From Leeia aquatica (lineage in GTDB: Bacteria > Pseudomonadota > Gammaproteobacteria > Burkholderiales > Leeiaceae): DNA of 64,000 bases. The translations under genes and the position numbers were made by a program. The stretch spans positions 1,116,001-1,180,000 of the forward strand of contig NZ_JABAIM010000001.1 in assembly GCF_012641365.1 (NCBI RefSeq). Reading direction: 5' to 3'. Below, piece by piece: positions 9,390-19,438 of this stretch (position 1 is its first letter; the number at the start of each line of letters is the position of its first letter). The notes under the pieces were generated by a model, which saw nothing but the letters and a program-made list of their open reading frames with translations, was not told where the DNA came from and searched no databases.

Positions 9390-10732
9390 GCGTGTAGAAA
9401 CAGTCGTTGAACGTCGTTATACAACGCGATGGACATCAGCATCAGCAGGACGGCAACGCCGACATACTGGCCAATCTCCTGTGCGCGCACAGATACCGGG
9501 CTGCCCTTGATCAGCTCGGCGACATAATACATGAAATGCCCACCATCCAACATCGGCACCGGCAACAAGTTAAGCACACCCAGGCCGATACTGACAAACG
9601 CAATGGTCAGCAGGTAAGGCACCCAGCCAATGGCGGCCGCCTCACCCGACACTTTGGCCACCGAACCTGGCCCACCCAGATTCTCCACCCCCACCCGTCC
9701 GGTCAGCATCTTGCCCAGCATCTGCAAGGACAAGCTCGCTGTGATGCGGGTACGCACCATCGCATGTTGCAGCGCCTGCCACGGCCCAAGCTGCAGCACC
9801 ATGGCCTGCTTGCGGGTGGCTTCGACATCCCAGCCCAAGGATACTCCCAGCTTGCCGATTCGCTGACCATTCTCTTGCACGACATCAGGGGTCGCTTGCA
9901 GCGTCAGCACTTGCCCCTGACGCTGTACCTGCAACGTGATGAGCCGCCCGGCTGTCTGCTGAATCCGGTCGATCAGCATCCCGCCATCCAGCACCTTTTG
10001 CCCATTGATCGACAGGATACGGTCCCCTTCCTTCAATCCTGCTTTAAGTGCTGCCCCCTTGGGTTCTTTGCCCACCACCGTTGATCTGAACTCGGGAATC
10101 AGCCCCAACCGGTCTACCAGCCCAACATCGATCTTCTCTTGCCCTGCAGAAAAATCCAGCACCCGCGTGGCACGCGCCCCGCTCTCAGTCTGCACCTCCA
10201 GCGCTACGCGCTCATCGCCCAGCGCCGCACCGAACAAACGAAGACGAAAATCTTCCCAAGACAGGATTTCGGTGCCATTCATGGTCAGGATACGATCCCC
10301 ACTCTGAAACCCGGCCTGAGCGGCGGGCGTGGATGGGAATACTGAGCCTAGACGCGGCTGGAAATCCGCCATGCCAACCAGCAGCATGCCGCTGTAGATC
10401 AGGATCGCCAGCAGAAAATTGGCAAACGGCCCGGCCAGCACCACCAGCATGCGCATCCAGACCGGTCGGCGGTTGAAGGCACGATGCACCTCATGCGGCT
10501 CGACTGGAGCCTCCCGCTCGTCCAGCATGCGCACATAGCCGCCCAAGGGCAGCATGCAGATGGCGAACTCGGTCTGGTCCTGACCAAAACGGCGCAACCA
10601 GATCGGTTTGCCAAAGCCCAGCGCAAAACGCAGCACCTTGACACCGCAACGGCGCGCCACCCAGTAATGACCGAACTCATGGATGGTCACCAGCACCGAG
10701 ATCAGCCCGAGAAAGGCAAACAGGGTCAGCAT
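9386..10732 (-). CDS. rseP: Site-2 intramembrane zinc metalloprotease RseP
   Basis: RseP (448 aa) is an inner-membrane S2P protease that clips anti-sigma factors and remnant signal peptides within the bilayer. The zinc motif HEFGH is in the first membrane helix (His18, Glu19, His22). Two PDZ domains lie between about residues 115 and 300 (each with GDRIL motifs). The third zinc ligand is in [12 protein letters not shown] near residue 395. The gene overlaps dxr by seven bases and bamA by four, so it is tightly embedded in the envelope operon. Confidence 0.96.
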   Translation of the reverse strand: MLTLFAFLGLISVLVTIHEFGHYWVARRCGVKVLRFALGFGKPIWLRRFGQDQTEFAICMLPLGGYVRMLDEREAPVEPHEVHRAFNRRPVWMRMLVVLAGPFANFLLAILIYSGMLLVGMADFQPRLGSVFPSTPAAQAGFQSGDRILTMNGTEILSWEDFRLRLFGAALGDERVALEVQTESGARATRVLDFSAGQEKIDVGLVDRLGLIPEFRSTVVGKEPKGAALKAGLKEGDRILSINGQKVLDGGMLIDRIQQTAGRLITLQVQRQGQVLTLQATPDVVQENGQRIGKLGVSLGWDVEATRKQAMVLQLGPWQALQHAMVRTRITASLSLQMLGKMLTGRVGVENLGGPGSVAKVSGEAAAIGWVPYLLTIAFVSIGLGVLNLLPVPMLDGGHFMYYVAELIKGSPVSVRAQEIGQYVGVAVLLMLMSIALYNDVQRLFLHA

Positions 10733-11922
10733 GCCAAAGCCTTCATTTGCACCATTGCCTGACGGCGCGCCTCTGTGTCCACCGCCAGCGTACTCTCCAT
10801 ATCGCTCGGGGCAGCCGGCTGATAATGCTCCAGCGTGGTTTCCACCAGCCGCGCAATGTCGGTGAAGCGGATACGGCGTGAGAGAAAGGCGTCTACCGCC
10901 ACCTCGTTGGCGGCATTGAGCACCGCGGGCATCGCCCCTGCCGCACGCAGGGCATCAAACGCCAGTCGCAGACAGGGAAAACGCTGCAGGTCGGGCGGGT
11001 AGAAATTCAGCGCACCGAACTTGCCAAACTCCAGCGGGCTGACGCCGGCTTCAATCCGCTGCGGGTAATCCAGGGCGTAAGCAATCGGCGTACGCATATC
11101 CGGGCTACCCAGCTGGGCCAGGATCGAGCCATCCAGATACTCCACCATCGAATGCACGATGCTCTGCGGGTGAATCACCACATCAATCAGTTCCACCGGC
11201 GTCGAGAACAGCCAGTGCGCTTCGATCACCTCCAGCCCCTTGTTCATCATGGTGGCGGAATCGACCGAAATTTTGCGGCCCATCGACCAGTTGGGATGCG
11301 CGCAGGCTTGCTCCGGCGTCACCTCGTGCAAGGTGGCCGGGTCACGGTCACGGAAGGGGCCACCGGATGCCGTCAGCAAAATACGCCGGATACCATGGCT
11401 GCGCGGATGTTCCCGCACCAGCGCATTGCGATAGTCACGTGGCAGGGTCTGGAAAATGGCGTTGTGTTCGGAATCAATCGGCAGCAACTGTGCACCCGAT
11501 GCCTGCACGGCATCCATGAACAGCTTGCCTGCCAGCACCAGGGTTTCCTTGTTCGCCAGCAGCACCCGCTTGCCAGCCTGAGCGGCAGCAAAGCTGGATG
11601 GCAACCCCGCCGCGCCGACGATGGCCGCCATCACGGTATCGACGTCCGGATGCGAAGCCACTGCCACCAGCCCTGCCTCGCCCGCCAGCACTTCGGTGCT
11701 CAAGCCGTGCTCGCGCAACTGCTGCTGCAGCTGGGCCGCCAGCGCTTCGTCCCCCAGCACCGCATAGCGGGGATGAAACTGCAGGCATTGCTCACGCAGT
11801 TTGTCCAGTTGGCGATGCGCGGTCAGCGCAAACACCTGAAAGCGTTCCGGGTGACGTGCCACCACATCCAGCGTGGATACCCCAATCGAACCGGTCGCCC
11901 CCAGTACGGTAATCTGCCGCAT
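10726..11922 (-). CDS. dxr: 1-deoxy-D-xylulose 5-phosphate reductoisomerase
   Basis: Dxr/IspC (398 aa) makes 2-C-methyl-D-erythritol 4-phosphate with NADPH, the committed step of the MEP isoprenoid pathway. The NADPH site is at the very N-terminus ([16 protein letters not shown]). Substrate and metal binding residues lie in [13 protein letters not shown] and in the flexible-loop region [21 protein letters not shown]. It starts in a TAATG overlap with cdsA and overlaps rseP. Together with ispH (44 kb) and uppS next door, it covers the isoprenoid supply for undecaprenyl phosphate. Confidence 0.97.
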   Translation of the reverse strand: MRQITVLGATGSIGVSTLDVVARHPERFQVFALTAHRQLDKLREQCLQFHPRYAVLGDEALAAQLQQQLREHGLSTEVLAGEAGLVAVASHPDVDTVMAAIVGAAGLPSSFAAAQAGKRVLLANKETLVLAGKLFMDAVQASGAQLLPIDSEHNAIFQTLPRDYRNALVREHPRSHGIRRILLTASGGPFRDRDPATLHEVTPEQACAHPNWSMGRKISVDSATMMNKGLEVIEAHWLFSTPVELIDVVIHPQSIVHSMVEYLDGSILAQLGSPDMRTPIAYALDYPQRIEAGVSPLEFGKFGALNFYPPDLQRFPCLRLAFDALRAAGAMPAVLNAANEVAVDAFLSRRIRFTDIARLVETTLEHYQPAAPSDMESTLAVDTEARRQAMVQMKALAC

Positions 11923-12782
11923 TACAACCCTTTCACCAGCAACAACAGGGCGAAACTCACCGGCAATACCGCCAGCAAGGCATCCACCCGATCCAGCACA
12001 CCGCCATGTCCCGGCAGCAGCTGGCTACTGTCCTTGATCCCGGCGCAGCGCTTCAGCCAGGATTCATACAAATCACCCATGATGGACAAGGGGGTCAGCA
12101 ACACAGCCGCCAGGACCGCCTGCCCCAGGCTCAACTGCAACAGTCCCAGCCAGCCCCAATGCCAAGCCAGCGCGGCATACAGCGTGGTACCGGCAAACGC
12201 CCCGGCCACCCCTTCCCAGGTCTTGCCGGGGCTGATGGCAGGCGCCAGCTTGTGTTTGCCAAACGCGCGGCCCGCAAAATAGGCCGCCGAATCCGCCACC
12301 CACACCAGCGCCATCACCGCCAACGTCAGCTCCGCACCAGCCCGCCCGCTCGCCAATCCGAAACGCCAGCTGACCAGCGACCAGGCAAACGGCAGCAGCG
12401 CCAGCACACCGGCCAGCCACAAAAACCATGTTTGCTGGATTTTCAGCTGGCGCGCCAGCCACAGCGGTACGATCAGCAGCCAGAATCCCAGCACCGACAC
12501 TACCAGCAGCGACTGCACCAGGCCCGGCCGAATCCCCACATGCATCCACCACAGCGGCGACTGCAGACTGAGCCAGTACCAGCCCCCCGCCAGCGCGAGA
12601 CAGCAGAGGATGAACAGACTATGCTGCAGACGCCCCATCCGCGCCAACCGACCCCACTCCCAGGCGGCCAGTCCCAGCACCCCGGCGATTGCCAGCTGCC
12701 AGACGGTCATACTGGCCTCAAACAGCCCCAGCAGCACCAGCGGAATCAGGACCAGTGCGGTCAGGATACGGGTTTTCAGCAT
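11922..12782 (-). CDS. cdsA: Phosphatidate cytidylyltransferase
   Basis: CdsA (286 aa) is an integral membrane enzyme that makes CDP-diacylglycerol from phosphatidate and CTP, feeding all phospholipid synthesis. About eight hydrophobic segments are visible. The family signature near the C-terminus is complete: [19 protein letters not shown] followed by VLDRVD, with the metal-binding acidic residues. An earlier conserved motif, [12 protein letters not shown], is also present. It shares a seven-base overlap with uppS and a one-base overlap with dxr. Confidence 0.96.
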   Translation of the reverse strand: MLKTRILTALVLIPLVLLGLFEASMTVWQLAIAGVLGLAAWEWGRLARMGRLQHSLFILCCLALAGGWYWLSLQSPLWWMHVGIRPGLVQSLLVVSVLGFWLLIVPLWLARQLKIQQTWFLWLAGVLALLPFAWSLVSWRFGLASGRAGAELTLAVMALVWVADSAAYFAGRAFGKHKLAPAISPGKTWEGVAGAFAGTTLYAALAWHWGWLGLLQLSLGQAVLAAVLLTPLSIMGDLYESWLKRCAGIKDSSQLLPGHGGVLDRVDALLAVLPVSFALLLLVKGL

Positions 12783-13534
12783 GGCGGGTCCGCCTGTTGC
12801 ACTTGCTCACTGGTGCGGCCAAATCGCCGCTCGCGCTCTTGATAGGAGGCGATGGCCTCCATCAGCGAGGCACGCTGAAAATCCGGCCACAGGGTCGGGG
12901 TGAAATAGAATTCGCTATACGCCAGCTGCCACAGCAGGAAGTTGCTGATGCGCTCTTCGCCGCCGGTACGGATAAACAGGTCCGGCTCCGGCGCATAGCT
13001 CATGGAGAGGTAGGGCGTGAAATCGGCCTCGGTAAAATCCTGTGCCTTGTCCGGCTGCTCCGCCAGCATGCGGCGCATGGCGTTAAGGATGTCCCAGCGG
13101 CCGCCATAGTTGGCGGCAATGGTCAGCGTCAGCTTCTGGTTGTTCGCCGTCAGCGCTTCAGCGCGCTGGATCAGCTGCTGCAGATTGGGGGCAAAACGGC
13201 TGAGGTCGCCCACCACCTTCAGGCGCACGCCATGCTTGTGCAGCTTGCCCACCTCGCCTTCCAGCGCATGGACAAACAACTGCATCAACAGCGACACTTC
13301 ATCCGCCGGGCGACGCCAGTTTTCGCTGGAGAAGGCAAACAGGGTCAGGTACGCCACCCCCTCCGCCACGCAGGCCTTCACCACCTCGCGCACCGACTCC
13401 ACCCCTTTGCGGTGGCCTGCCACCCGTGGCAGGAAGCGCTTTTTGGCCCAGCGGCCATTACCGTCCATGATGATGGCGATGTGGCGCGGCACCCGACGGC
13501 AGCCGGGGATGGTCTGGGTTGAACTTTCGAACAT
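12776..13534 (-). CDS. uppS: Isoprenyl transferase (undecaprenyl diphosphate synthase)
   Basis: UppS (252 aa) adds eight cis-isoprene units to farnesyl diphosphate to form the C55 lipid carrier used for peptidoglycan and O-antigen. The catalytic Asp is in [13 protein letters not shown], followed by HRKG. The FSSENWRRP motif and the C-terminal [15 protein letters not shown] motif are present. I chose the ATG at 13532-13534 (MFESSTQ). A longer in-frame reading from 13603 would run through the hairpin that follows frr and adds residues unlike the family. It is separated by 111 bases from frr and overlaps cdsA. Confidence 0.95.
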   Translation of the reverse strand: MFESSTQTIPGCRRVPRHIAIIMDGNGRWAKKRFLPRVAGHRKGVESVREVVKACVAEGVAYLTLFAFSSENWRRPADEVSLLMQLFVHALEGEVGKLHKHGVRLKVVGDLSRFAPNLQQLIQRAEALTANNQKLTLTIAANYGGRWDILNAMRRMLAEQPDKAQDFTEADFTPYLSMSYAPEPDLFIRTGGEERISNFLLWQLAYSEFYFTPTLWPDFQRASLMEAIASYQERERRFGRTSEQVQQADPPC

Positions 13535-13571
13535 GCAGGAGCCTGTCTCTCTGATTCCGGCTGAAACAGCC

Positions 13572-13611
13572 AGAAACGAAACCGCCGCTGTCGGCCTGGC
13601 CAACAGCGGCG
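13572..13611 (-). terminator. Hairpin after frr, probable partial terminator
   Basis: On the minus strand, CGCCGCTGT (13603-13611) pairs perfectly with ACAGCGGCG (13583-13591) around an 11-base loop that can itself extend the stem. The sequence that follows is GTTTCGTTTCT, only moderately T-rich. It lies between frr and uppS and may attenuate transcription into uppS. Confidence 0.55.
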
Positions 13612-13645
13612 TCTTGCAAAGGTCAGAAGGAAAACATCAGACCGC

Positions 13646-14203
13646 TCAAACGGCCATCAGTTCCGCTTCCTTGGCCTGCAGCAGCTTGTCTGCTTCGGCG
13701 ATGTGCTTGTCGGTCAGCTTCTGCACATCGTCCTGCGCACGGCGCTCTTCGTCTTCCGAGATCGCCTTGTCCTTCAGGGCGCGCTTGAGCTGGTCGTTGG
13801 CATCACGGCGCACATTGCGGATAGCCACACGCGCGTTTTCCGCTTCCGCCCGCACCACCTTGGTCAGGTCACGGCGACGTTCTTCAGTCAGGGCCGGCAT
13901 CGGCACCCGGATCAGCTCACCACTGGACACCGGGTTCAGACCAAGGTCAGAATCCCGAATCGCCTTTTCTACTGCAGCGGCCATTTTCTTTTCATACGGG
14001 GCCACACCGATGGTACGCGCATCCACCAGTGTGATGTTAGCAACCTGGTTGATGGCCGTCGGCGAACCGTAGTAATCCACCATCACATGGTCCAGCAGGC
14101 CGGTATGCGCACGCCCGGTACGTACCTTGCTGAAATCCGATTTCAGGGTTTCCAGCGTCTTCAGCATCTTCTGTTCGGCGTTTTTTTTGACATCCGCAAT
14201 CAT
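13646..14203 (-). CDS. frr: Ribosome recycling factor
   Basis: RRF (185 aa, the canonical length) splits the post-termination ribosome together with EF-G. The ATG at 14201-14203 ([11 protein letters not shown]) is preceded by AGGAG at eight bases and gives the standard length; an in-frame ATG six codons upstream lacks this spacing. Typical motifs are [15 protein letters not shown], the PYEKK region and the C-terminal helix [13 protein letters not shown]-like segment. It follows pyrH after 35 bases. Confidence 0.97.
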   Translation of the reverse strand: MIADVKKNAEQKMLKTLETLKSDFSKVRTGRAHTGLLDHVMVDYYGSPTAINQVANITLVDARTIGVAPYEKKMAAAVEKAIRDSDLGLNPVSSGELIRVPMPALTEERRRDLTKVVRAEAENARVAIRNVRRDANDQLKRALKDKAISEDEERRAQDDVQKLTDKHIAEADKLLQAKEAELMAV

Positions 14204-14238
14204 GCTTCTTGCTCCTGACAACAGCTCAGCGCCCGTCT

Positions 14239-14958
14239 TCAGACGTGCACCAGGGTTCCTTCGTTTTCACCCATCACCACGCGTTTCAATGCACCCGCCT
14301 TGAAAATGCTGAATACCGAAATCGGCATTTTCTGGTCGCGGCACAGGGTCAGCGCAGTCGCATCCATCACCTTCAGGTTCTTGGCAATCGCCTCATCAAA
14401 CGTGATGGTCTGGTAACGCTCGGCATCCGGGTTGGTTTTCGGATCATCAGTATACACGCCATCCACCTTGGTGGCTTTCAATACGATGTTGGCCCCGATT
14501 TCCATGCCGCGCAGGGCGGCGGCGGTATCGGTGGTGAAGAAGGGGTTGCCGGTACCGGCGGCGAAAATCACCACCTTGCCTTCTTCCAGATAACGCATGG
14601 CCTTGCCCCGGATGTACGGTTCAGCCACTTGCTGCATGGTCAGCGCCGATTGTACCCGGCTGACCACACCAATATGCTTCAGGGCGTCCTGCAGGGCCAG
14701 GGCGTTCATCACGGTGGCCAGCATGCCCATGTAGTCGGCAGTGGCGCGGTCCATCCCGGCTGCTGCCGGTGCCACACCACGAAAAATATTGCCGCCGCCA
14801 ATCACCACGGCGACTTGCACGCCCAGATCAACCACGTCCTTGACCTCGCGCACCATCTGCTCGATGGTGGCACGGTTGATCCCGTAGCTGTCATTACCCA
14901 TCAGGGCTTCACCGGAAAGTTTCAGCAGGATGCGGGTGTAAGCAGGGTTTGTGCTCAT
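14239..14958 (-). CDS. pyrH: UMP kinase
   Basis: PyrH (239 aa) is the hexameric bacterial UMP kinase, of the amino acid kinase fold, that makes UDP for nucleotide and sugar-nucleotide synthesis; it is inhibited by UTP. The phosphate-binding N-terminal motif is [12 protein letters not shown]. Further motifs are [24 protein letters not shown] and the [16 protein letters not shown] segment. It is placed between tsf and frr as in most proteobacteria. A strong GC-rich hairpin lies in the 92 bases separating it from tsf. Confidence 0.97.
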   Translation of the reverse strand: MSTNPAYTRILLKLSGEALMGNDSYGINRATIEQMVREVKDVVDLGVQVAVVIGGGNIFRGVAPAAAGMDRATADYMGMLATVMNALALQDALKHIGVVSRVQSALTMQQVAEPYIRGKAMRYLEEGKVVIFAAGTGNPFFTTDTAAALRGMEIGANIVLKATKVDGVYTDDPKTNPDAERYQTITFDEAIAKNLKVMDATALTLCRDQKMPISVFSIFKAGALKRVVMGENEGTLVHV

Positions 14959-15008
14959 GACTGGGCCTCTCTCGGGTTAACGGGCAATTCGGTACAGCAG
15001 GTACGACA

Positions 15009-15031
15009 CCGCCCCCGACCAGCGGGGGCGG
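15009..15031 (-). terminator. GC-rich hairpin between tsf and pyrH
   Basis: CCGCCCCC (15009-15016) pairs perfectly with GGGGGCGG (15024-15031) around a seven-base loop, 20 bases after the tsf stop. No T-tract follows on the minus strand (TGTCGTACC). It is probably a 3' end stabiliser or partial terminator, letting rpsB-tsf be expressed above the level of the downstream genes. Confidence 0.55.
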
Positions 15032-15050
15032 CTTGACGGTTGCAGCAGGA

Positions 15051-15929
15051 TCAGACCTTGGCAGCAGCAGCCACTTCAGCGGCGTAATCCACCACCTTCT
15101 TCTCGATACCTTCGCCCACCACGTACAGGGTGAATGCGTTCACCTTGGCGCTGTTGGCCTTCAGCAATTGCTCGATGGACTGCTTGTCGTCCTTGACGAA
15201 GGGCTGGCTCAGCAGCGTCACTTCCTTCAGGAACTTCTGCACGGTACCTTCGGCAATCTTTTCCAGCATGGCTTCCGGCTTGCCGGCTTCCTTGGCACGC
15301 TCGATGGCCACGCGGCGCTCGGTTTCGATCAGCTCGGCGTCCACGCCGGATGCGTCCAGCGACTTCGGCTTGGAAGCAGCAATGTGCATGGCAATATCCT
15401 TGCCCAGCACGTCGTCACCACCGGTCAGGTCCACCATCACGCCAATACGGGCACCGTGCAGGTAAGCGGCCAGCTTGCCTTCGGTGGTGTAGCGTACGAA
15501 GCGACGGATGGTCATGTTTTCGCCCAGCTTGGCGATGGCGGCCTTGCGCACTTCTTCCACGGTTTCACCGCTGGCGGTCTTCACGTCAGACAGTGCAGCC
15601 ACGTCGGCCGGGTTGGCGTTGGCAACAGCTTCAGCAGCTTGCTTGGCCAGTGCCACGAAGGTCGGGTCCTTGGCCACAAAGTCGGTTTCGCAGTTCACTT
15701 CCACCAGTGCGCCCAGCTTGCCGTCGGCGCTGATGAAGTGGCCCACGATGCCTTCAGCGGCCACGCGATCAGCCATCTTGCCAGCCTTGTTGCCCGCCTT
15801 GATGCGCAGCAGTTCTTCGGCCTTCTTCAGGTCGCCAGCGGTTTCCACCAGCGCCTTCTTGCATTCCATCATGCCCAGCCCGGTCATCTCACGCAGCTCG
15901 GACACCATCTTTGCGGTAATTTCTGCCAT
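15051..15929 (-). CDS. tsf: Translation elongation factor Ts
   Basis: EF-Ts (292 aa) is the nucleotide exchange factor that recycles EF-Tu-GDP. The N-terminal UBA-like domain is recognisable ([19 protein letters not shown]), and the core [14 protein letters not shown] motif that inserts into EF-Tu follows at about residue 80. The C-terminal end has the [11 protein letters not shown] and [11 protein letters not shown] segments. It forms the usual rpsB-tsf pair with a hairpin in the 148-base gap. Confidence 0.97.
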   Translation of the reverse strand: MAEITAKMVSELREMTGLGMMECKKALVETAGDLKKAEELLRIKAGNKAGKMADRVAAEGIVGHFISADGKLGALVEVNCETDFVAKDPTFVALAKQAAEAVANANPADVAALSDVKTASGETVEEVRKAAIAKLGENMTIRRFVRYTTEGKLAAYLHGARIGVMVDLTGGDDVLGKDIAMHIAASKPKSLDASGVDAELIETERRVAIERAKEAGKPEAMLEKIAEGTVQKFLKEVTLLSQPFVKDDKQSIEQLLKANSAKVNAFTLYVVGEGIEKKVVDYAAEVAAAAKV

Positions 15930-16036
15930 GGTTCTCTTCCTGAAGTTTTCTGTAGATCATTGGCGCATGCCCGCCACCCGGCGTTCATGCTACATCCTGC
16001 ATATTGCAAATTGCCCCACCCGAGGCGGCAGATACG

Positions 16037-16060
16037 ACAAGGGGGCTTACGCCCCCTTGT
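16037..16060 (-). terminator. Perfect 10-bp hairpin between rpsB and tsf
   Basis: ACAAGGGGGC (16037-16046) pairs perfectly with GCCCCCTTGT (16051-16060) around the loop TTAC. It starts 17 bases after the rpsB stop. On the minus strand it is followed by CGTATCTG and so lacks a T-tract. An rpsB-tsf intergenic attenuator is known in E. coli; here I infer the same role. Confidence 0.55.
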
Positions 16061-16077
16061 GTGTTCTGGCGTCCGCT

Positions 16078-16818
16078 TTATTCGGCGTCTGCGGCAACTT
16101 CCACCAGTTCTTCCTGGCTGGAGACCAGCTCCTTGATCACCTGGTTGCGGCCTTCGAGGATGGCATCGGCCACGCCACGGGCGTACAGGCGAATCGCACG
16201 GCTGGAATCGTCGTTACCCGGGATCACGTAGTTCACGCCTTCCGGGGAGTTGTTGGAGTCAACCACACCGATCACCGGGATGCCCAGCTTGTTGGCTTCC
16301 ACGATGGTACCCTTCTGGTAGCCCACGTCCACCACGAAAATGGCGTCCGGCAGGCCACCCATTTCCTTGATGCCGCCCAGGCTCTTTTCCAGCTTTTCCT
16401 GCTCGCGACGCATGTCCAGCAGTTCTTTCTTGCCGTACTTTTCAGAGGCTTCGCTGCTCAGCATGGCTTCCATGTCTTGCAGGCGCTTGATGGATTGCTT
16501 GACGGTCTTGAAGTTGGTCAGCATGCCACCCAGCCAACGCTGGTCCACGAACGGGGCGCCAGCGCGTGCAGCTTCTTCAGCCACGATCTCGCGGGCTTGA
16601 CGCTTGGTACCGACGAACAGCACCTTGCCACCGTTTGCCGACAGGGTGCGCACGAACTTCAGCGCGTCCTCGAACATCGGCAGGGTCTTTTCCAGGTTGA
16701 TGATGTGAATCTTGTTGCGGTGACCGAAAATGAACGGGGCCATTTTCGGGTTCCAGAAACGGGTCTGGTGGCCGAAGTGGACACCGGCTTCCAGCATATC
16801 GCGCATGGTAACGGACAT
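16078..16818 (-). CDS. rpsB: 30S ribosomal protein S2
   Basis: S2 (246 aa) binds the back of the small subunit near S1. Characteristic motifs are [19 protein letters not shown] at the N-terminus, [12 protein letters not shown] in the middle and the [19 protein letters not shown] segment, ending [14 protein letters not shown]. It is first in a long minus-strand gene series. A good sigma-70 promoter sits about 155-185 bases upstream, giving a leader of roughly 150 bases that could carry S2 feedback control. Confidence 0.97.
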   Translation of the reverse strand: MSVTMRDMLEAGVHFGHQTRFWNPKMAPFIFGHRNKIHIINLEKTLPMFEDALKFVRTLSANGGKVLFVGTKRQAREIVAEEAARAGAPFVDQRWLGGMLTNFKTVKQSIKRLQDMEAMLSSEASEKYGKKELLDMRREQEKLEKSLGGIKEMGGLPDAIFVVDVGYQKGTIVEANKLGIPVIGVVDSNNSPEGVNYVIPGNDDSSRAIRLYARGVADAILEGRNQVIKELVSSQEELVEVAADAE

Positions 16819-16966
16819 TGTAATACTCCAATGGGGTCAGGGTTAAATACCGCCATCCGCGGGACTTACACGCGCAGCCGAAGCTGGCGCACCCTTGTTC
16901 ATCGCGGATGTGAGGATTCGCTGATCGCGTCTGGCGGGATGGCCAACAAAAACACGATCAAGCTAA
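16819..16966 (-). promoter_or_regulatory. 5' leader of rpsB, possible S2 autoregulatory region
   Basis: About 150 untranslated bases separate the predicted transcription start from the rpsB ATG. The leader contains several short complementary stretches (for example CGCGGAT at 16857-16863 and near 16902-16908). Long rpsB leaders that bind S2 are known in other proteobacteria; whether this one folds the same way was not tested. Confidence 0.35.
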
Positions 16967-16972
16967 CCAAAG

Positions 16973-17002
16973 ATTCTAGCACGGGTTCGCCCCTTCACTC
17001 AA
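16973..17002 (-). promoter_or_regulatory. Sigma-70 promoter of rpsB
   Basis: On the minus strand TTGAGT (16997-17002) and TAGAAT (16973-16978) are separated by 18 bases. Both match the sigma-70 consensus well. The promoter lies just after the stop of the reductase gene and upstream of rpsB, as expected for a strong ribosomal promoter that opens the long operon. Confidence 0.65.
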
Positions 17003-17028
17003 GTCAGGAATGAACCCGCGTACGCCGA

Positions 17029-17913
17029 TCAGGAGGCCGGTTTCGAGAAACGGTCTACCAGATGGTAGATGGCCGATGAATCCAGCTCCCCCTCCCCGCT
17101 GCCCACCAGTGCATTGAGGTATTGCAGCACCTGGGCTGACAGCGGCAGGCCCAGATTCAGGGCCAGCGCCTCGGCCATCACGATGTTCATGTCCTTCTGG
17201 TGCAGACGCCCTTTGAAGCCTGGCTTGAAGTTATCGTCCAGCATGCGCTGGCCATGCACCTCCAGCACCTTGCTCTGGGCAAAGCCCCCCAGCAGCGCTT
17301 CGCGCACCTTGGCCGCATCCACGCCTTGCCGTTTGGCAAAGGTCATGGCCTCCGCCACCGCCAGCACCGTGCCACCAATCACGATCTGATTGCAGGCTTT
17401 GGCCACCTGGCCGGCCCCACTACCCCCCACGTGGGTGATGGTCTTGCCCATGTGCTGGAACAGCGGCAACGCCCGCGCAAAGGCCTCCGCCTCGCCGCCC
17501 ACCATGATGGTCAGGGTGCCATTGATGGCGCCGACCTCGCCCCCGGACACGGGCGCGTCCAGCAGCTGCACCCCTTGCTGCGCCAGTCGGGCCGCGAAGG
17601 CTTGCGTCTGTGATGGCGAGCTGGTGCCCATGTCCACCACCACCAGCCCGGGCCGGGCACCCTGGCTGATACCCTGATCGCCAAACAGCACCTGCTCGAC
17701 ATCCGGCGTATCCGAGACATTGATGAACAGCACATCCACACACGCCGCGAGGGCCGCGGGTGAGGATGCCACTCCGGCCCCGGCCGCCTGCAGGGGCGCA
17801 GCGGCTTCCGGGCGACGGGCATACACCGTGACCGGCACCCCGGCTTTCAACAAATTGAGAGCCATGGGTCGCCCCATGATGCCCAGTCCTACGCACCCTG
17901 CTTGCACACGCAT
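17029..17913 (-). CDS. NAD(P)-dependent beta-hydroxyacid dehydrogenase, tartronate semialdehyde reductase-like
   Basis: This 294-residue protein belongs to the 3-hydroxyisobutyrate dehydrogenase/GarR/GlxR family, which reduces or oxidises beta-hydroxyacids. The Rossmann motif is at the start (CVGLGIMGRPMALNLLKAG). The substrate motif DAPVSGGEVGAINGTL and the catalytic-lysine region GAGQVAKACNQIVIG follow, and the C-terminal GFKGRLHQKDMNIV motif is closest to tartronate semialdehyde reductases (GlxR/GarR). No glyoxylate carboligase or glucarate genes are nearby, so the substrate is not fixed by context. It starts 45 bases after the solute-binding protein gene. Confidence 0.85.
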   Translation of the reverse strand: MRVQAGCVGLGIMGRPMALNLLKAGVPVTVYARRPEAAAPLQAAGAGVASSPAALAACVDVLFINVSDTPDVEQVLFGDQGISQGARPGLVVVDMGTSSPSQTQAFAARLAQQGVQLLDAPVSGGEVGAINGTLTIMVGGEAEAFARALPLFQHMGKTITHVGGSGAGQVAKACNQIVIGGTVLAVAEAMTFAKRQGVDAAKVREALLGGFAQSKVLEVHGQRMLDDNFKPGFKGRLHQKDMNIVMAEALALNLGLPLSAQVLQYLNALVGSGEGELDSSAIYHLVDRFSKPAS

Positions 17914-17958
17914 GTCCAGCCCTTTCCAGGTTTTGTCGGGGCCGGAGCTTGGCCAGCC

Positions 17959-18753
17959 TCAGTTACGAATGGTAAAGAAGCGCATCATCGGCATGCTGGA
18001 GTTCGGACCAAACCAGCGATCAAAGATTCGTTTGGCTTCGCCGGTATTCTCCATGTCCAGCAAGGCATCGTTGACGGCTTTCAGCAGCTTTTTCTCACCT
18101 TTGCGCATGCCTACGCCGTACGACTCAAACGTAATGGCGGTCGACATGATCTCAAACTTGCTGCGGTTGCTCATCTTGCCCAGCAAACCGGCCAGAATCG
18201 GCTCATCGGTCGATATGGCATCCAGCTGGCCGGCTTGCAGCATGCGTACCATTTCCGGGTAATCTTCATTCGGCATCACCTGCGCTTCCGGCATCTGCTT
18301 GCGCAAGGTCTTTTCCGAAGTCGAGGCATTTACCACCCCGATGCGTGCACGGTTCAGCTCTTCCACACGCTGATACTTGCCGGCAGCCACCAGAAACTTC
18401 TGCCCGGTGACAAAGTAACCCAGGCTGAACTCCAGCAAGCGCTCCCGCTCCGGTGATTTGGTAAAGGTGGCAATCACCAGGTCCACCTTGCGCTCTTGCA
18501 GGAAAGGGACGCGATCGTCCGGGTTCACCGTCCGGAACACCGGCTTGACGCCCAGCCGCTTGGCAATACCCAGCGCGAAGTCGATGTCGTAACCGCTGAC
18601 GGTGCCCTTGGCCTTGTCATACACCCCAAATGGTGGCGAGGCGTCTTTCACACCAATCACCACCTCCTGCTTCTGCAAGATGCTATCCAGATCATCGGCC
18701 CGCGCCACCAGACCCAGGCACAGCAGCAAAACCGCCCACAAACGCATTTTCAT
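17959..18753 (-). CDS. Periplasmic amino-acid-type solute-binding protein
   Basis: This 264-residue protein is a family 3 extracellular solute-binding protein. I start it at 18753 (MKMRLWAVLL), where AGGGGG precedes the ATG and a signal peptide ending LVARA is formed; an in-frame ATG at 18789 has no good ribosome site. The two-lobed fold is shown by VVIGVKDASPPFGV, GYDIDFALGIAKRLG and FRTVNPDDRVPFLQ, then the second lobe with RIGVVNASTSEKTLR. Such proteins usually bind polar amino acids such as Asp, Glu or Gln. No permease or ATPase gene is adjacent, so it is an orphan that may work with a remote transporter. Confidence 0.85.
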   Translation of the reverse strand: MKMRLWAVLLLCLGLVARADDLDSILQKQEVVIGVKDASPPFGVYDKAKGTVSGYDIDFALGIAKRLGVKPVFRTVNPDDRVPFLQERKVDLVIATFTKSPERERLLEFSLGYFVTGQKFLVAAGKYQRVEELNRARIGVVNASTSEKTLRKQMPEAQVMPNEDYPEMVRMLQAGQLDAISTDEPILAGLLGKMSNRSKFEIMSTAITFESYGVGMRKGEKKLLKAVNDALLDMENTGEAKRIFDRWFGPNSSMPMMRFFTIRN

Positions 18754-18826
18754 GGCAAACCCCCTGTCGGTGTGTAGCAGCAACCACACCTTCCCACCCC
18801 TGAGGGATTACCGGTGCAGCTGTCTG

Positions 18827-19414
18827 CTATTGACTATAGTCCATACCGTGCTCAACCCAGTCGATCAGACTGTGAATGACCTTGATATGGATCTCCTGGG
18901 TGCGATCCGCATAGCCAAAGTGCGGCACGATGACTTCTACATCGCAACGCCCCTTCAGCTTGCCGCCATCCTTGCCCAGCAGGCCGATTACCCGCATCCC
19001 GCGGGCCTGTGCGGCCTCCACCGCCCGCAGCACATTGGCTGAATTGCCGCTGGTAGTGATCGCCAGCAGCACATCCCCCGCGCGGCCAAACGCCTCGACA
19101 TGTCGCGAAAAAATGTGCTCAAAGCCGTAATCATTGCCCACGCAGGTAATGTGTGACACATCCGATATCGCCATGGCGGGCAGGCCTGGTCGATTATCCC
19201 GGTAGCGCCCGCTCAGCTCTTCGGCAAAGTGCATGGCATCACAATGCGAGCCGCCGTTACCGCAGGCAATCACCTTGCCACCGGCGCGGAAGCAGTCCAC
19301 CAGCAGGTCGCCCGCTTGCTCCACCGAGCGGATGAAGGCGGGGTCTTCCAGTACCTGGGTCAATAGCGCATGCGCTTCAGCCAGGTGGGACACAATACGG
19401 GATGCAGTCATCAA
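18827..19414 (-). CDS. gmhA: Sedoheptulose 7-phosphate isomerase
   Basis: GmhA (195 aa) converts sedoheptulose 7-phosphate to D-glycero-D-manno-heptose 7-phosphate, the first step to ADP-heptose of the LPS inner core. The SIS fold has [40 protein letters not shown] and [13 protein letters not shown], with zinc and catalytic residues in [17 protein letters not shown]. The sequence is closer, by eye, to the E. coli-type GmhA than to the other SIS-type isomerases often seen in betaproteobacteria. Two adjacent ATGs make the start ambiguous by one codon. The gene lies 24 bases after the aldolase gene. Confidence 0.93.
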   Translation of the reverse strand: MMTASRIVSHLAEAHALLTQVLEDPAFIRSVEQAGDLLVDCFRAGGKVIACGNGGSHCDAMHFAEELSGRYRDNRPGLPAMAISDVSHITCVGNDYGFEHIFSRHVEAFGRAGDVLLAITTSGNSANVLRAVEAAQARGMRVIGLLGKDGGKLKGRCDVEVIVPHFGYADRTQEIHIKVIHSLIDWVEHGMDYSQ

Positions 19415-19438
19415 ACAACCTCAACAAACAATTCAGGC

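Noticed and set aside
15508-17013. Plus-strand open frame of about 500 codons opposite tsf, rpsB and the rpsB leader
   Set aside because: It crosses two conserved genes and their promoter, has no start signal and low-complexity composition.
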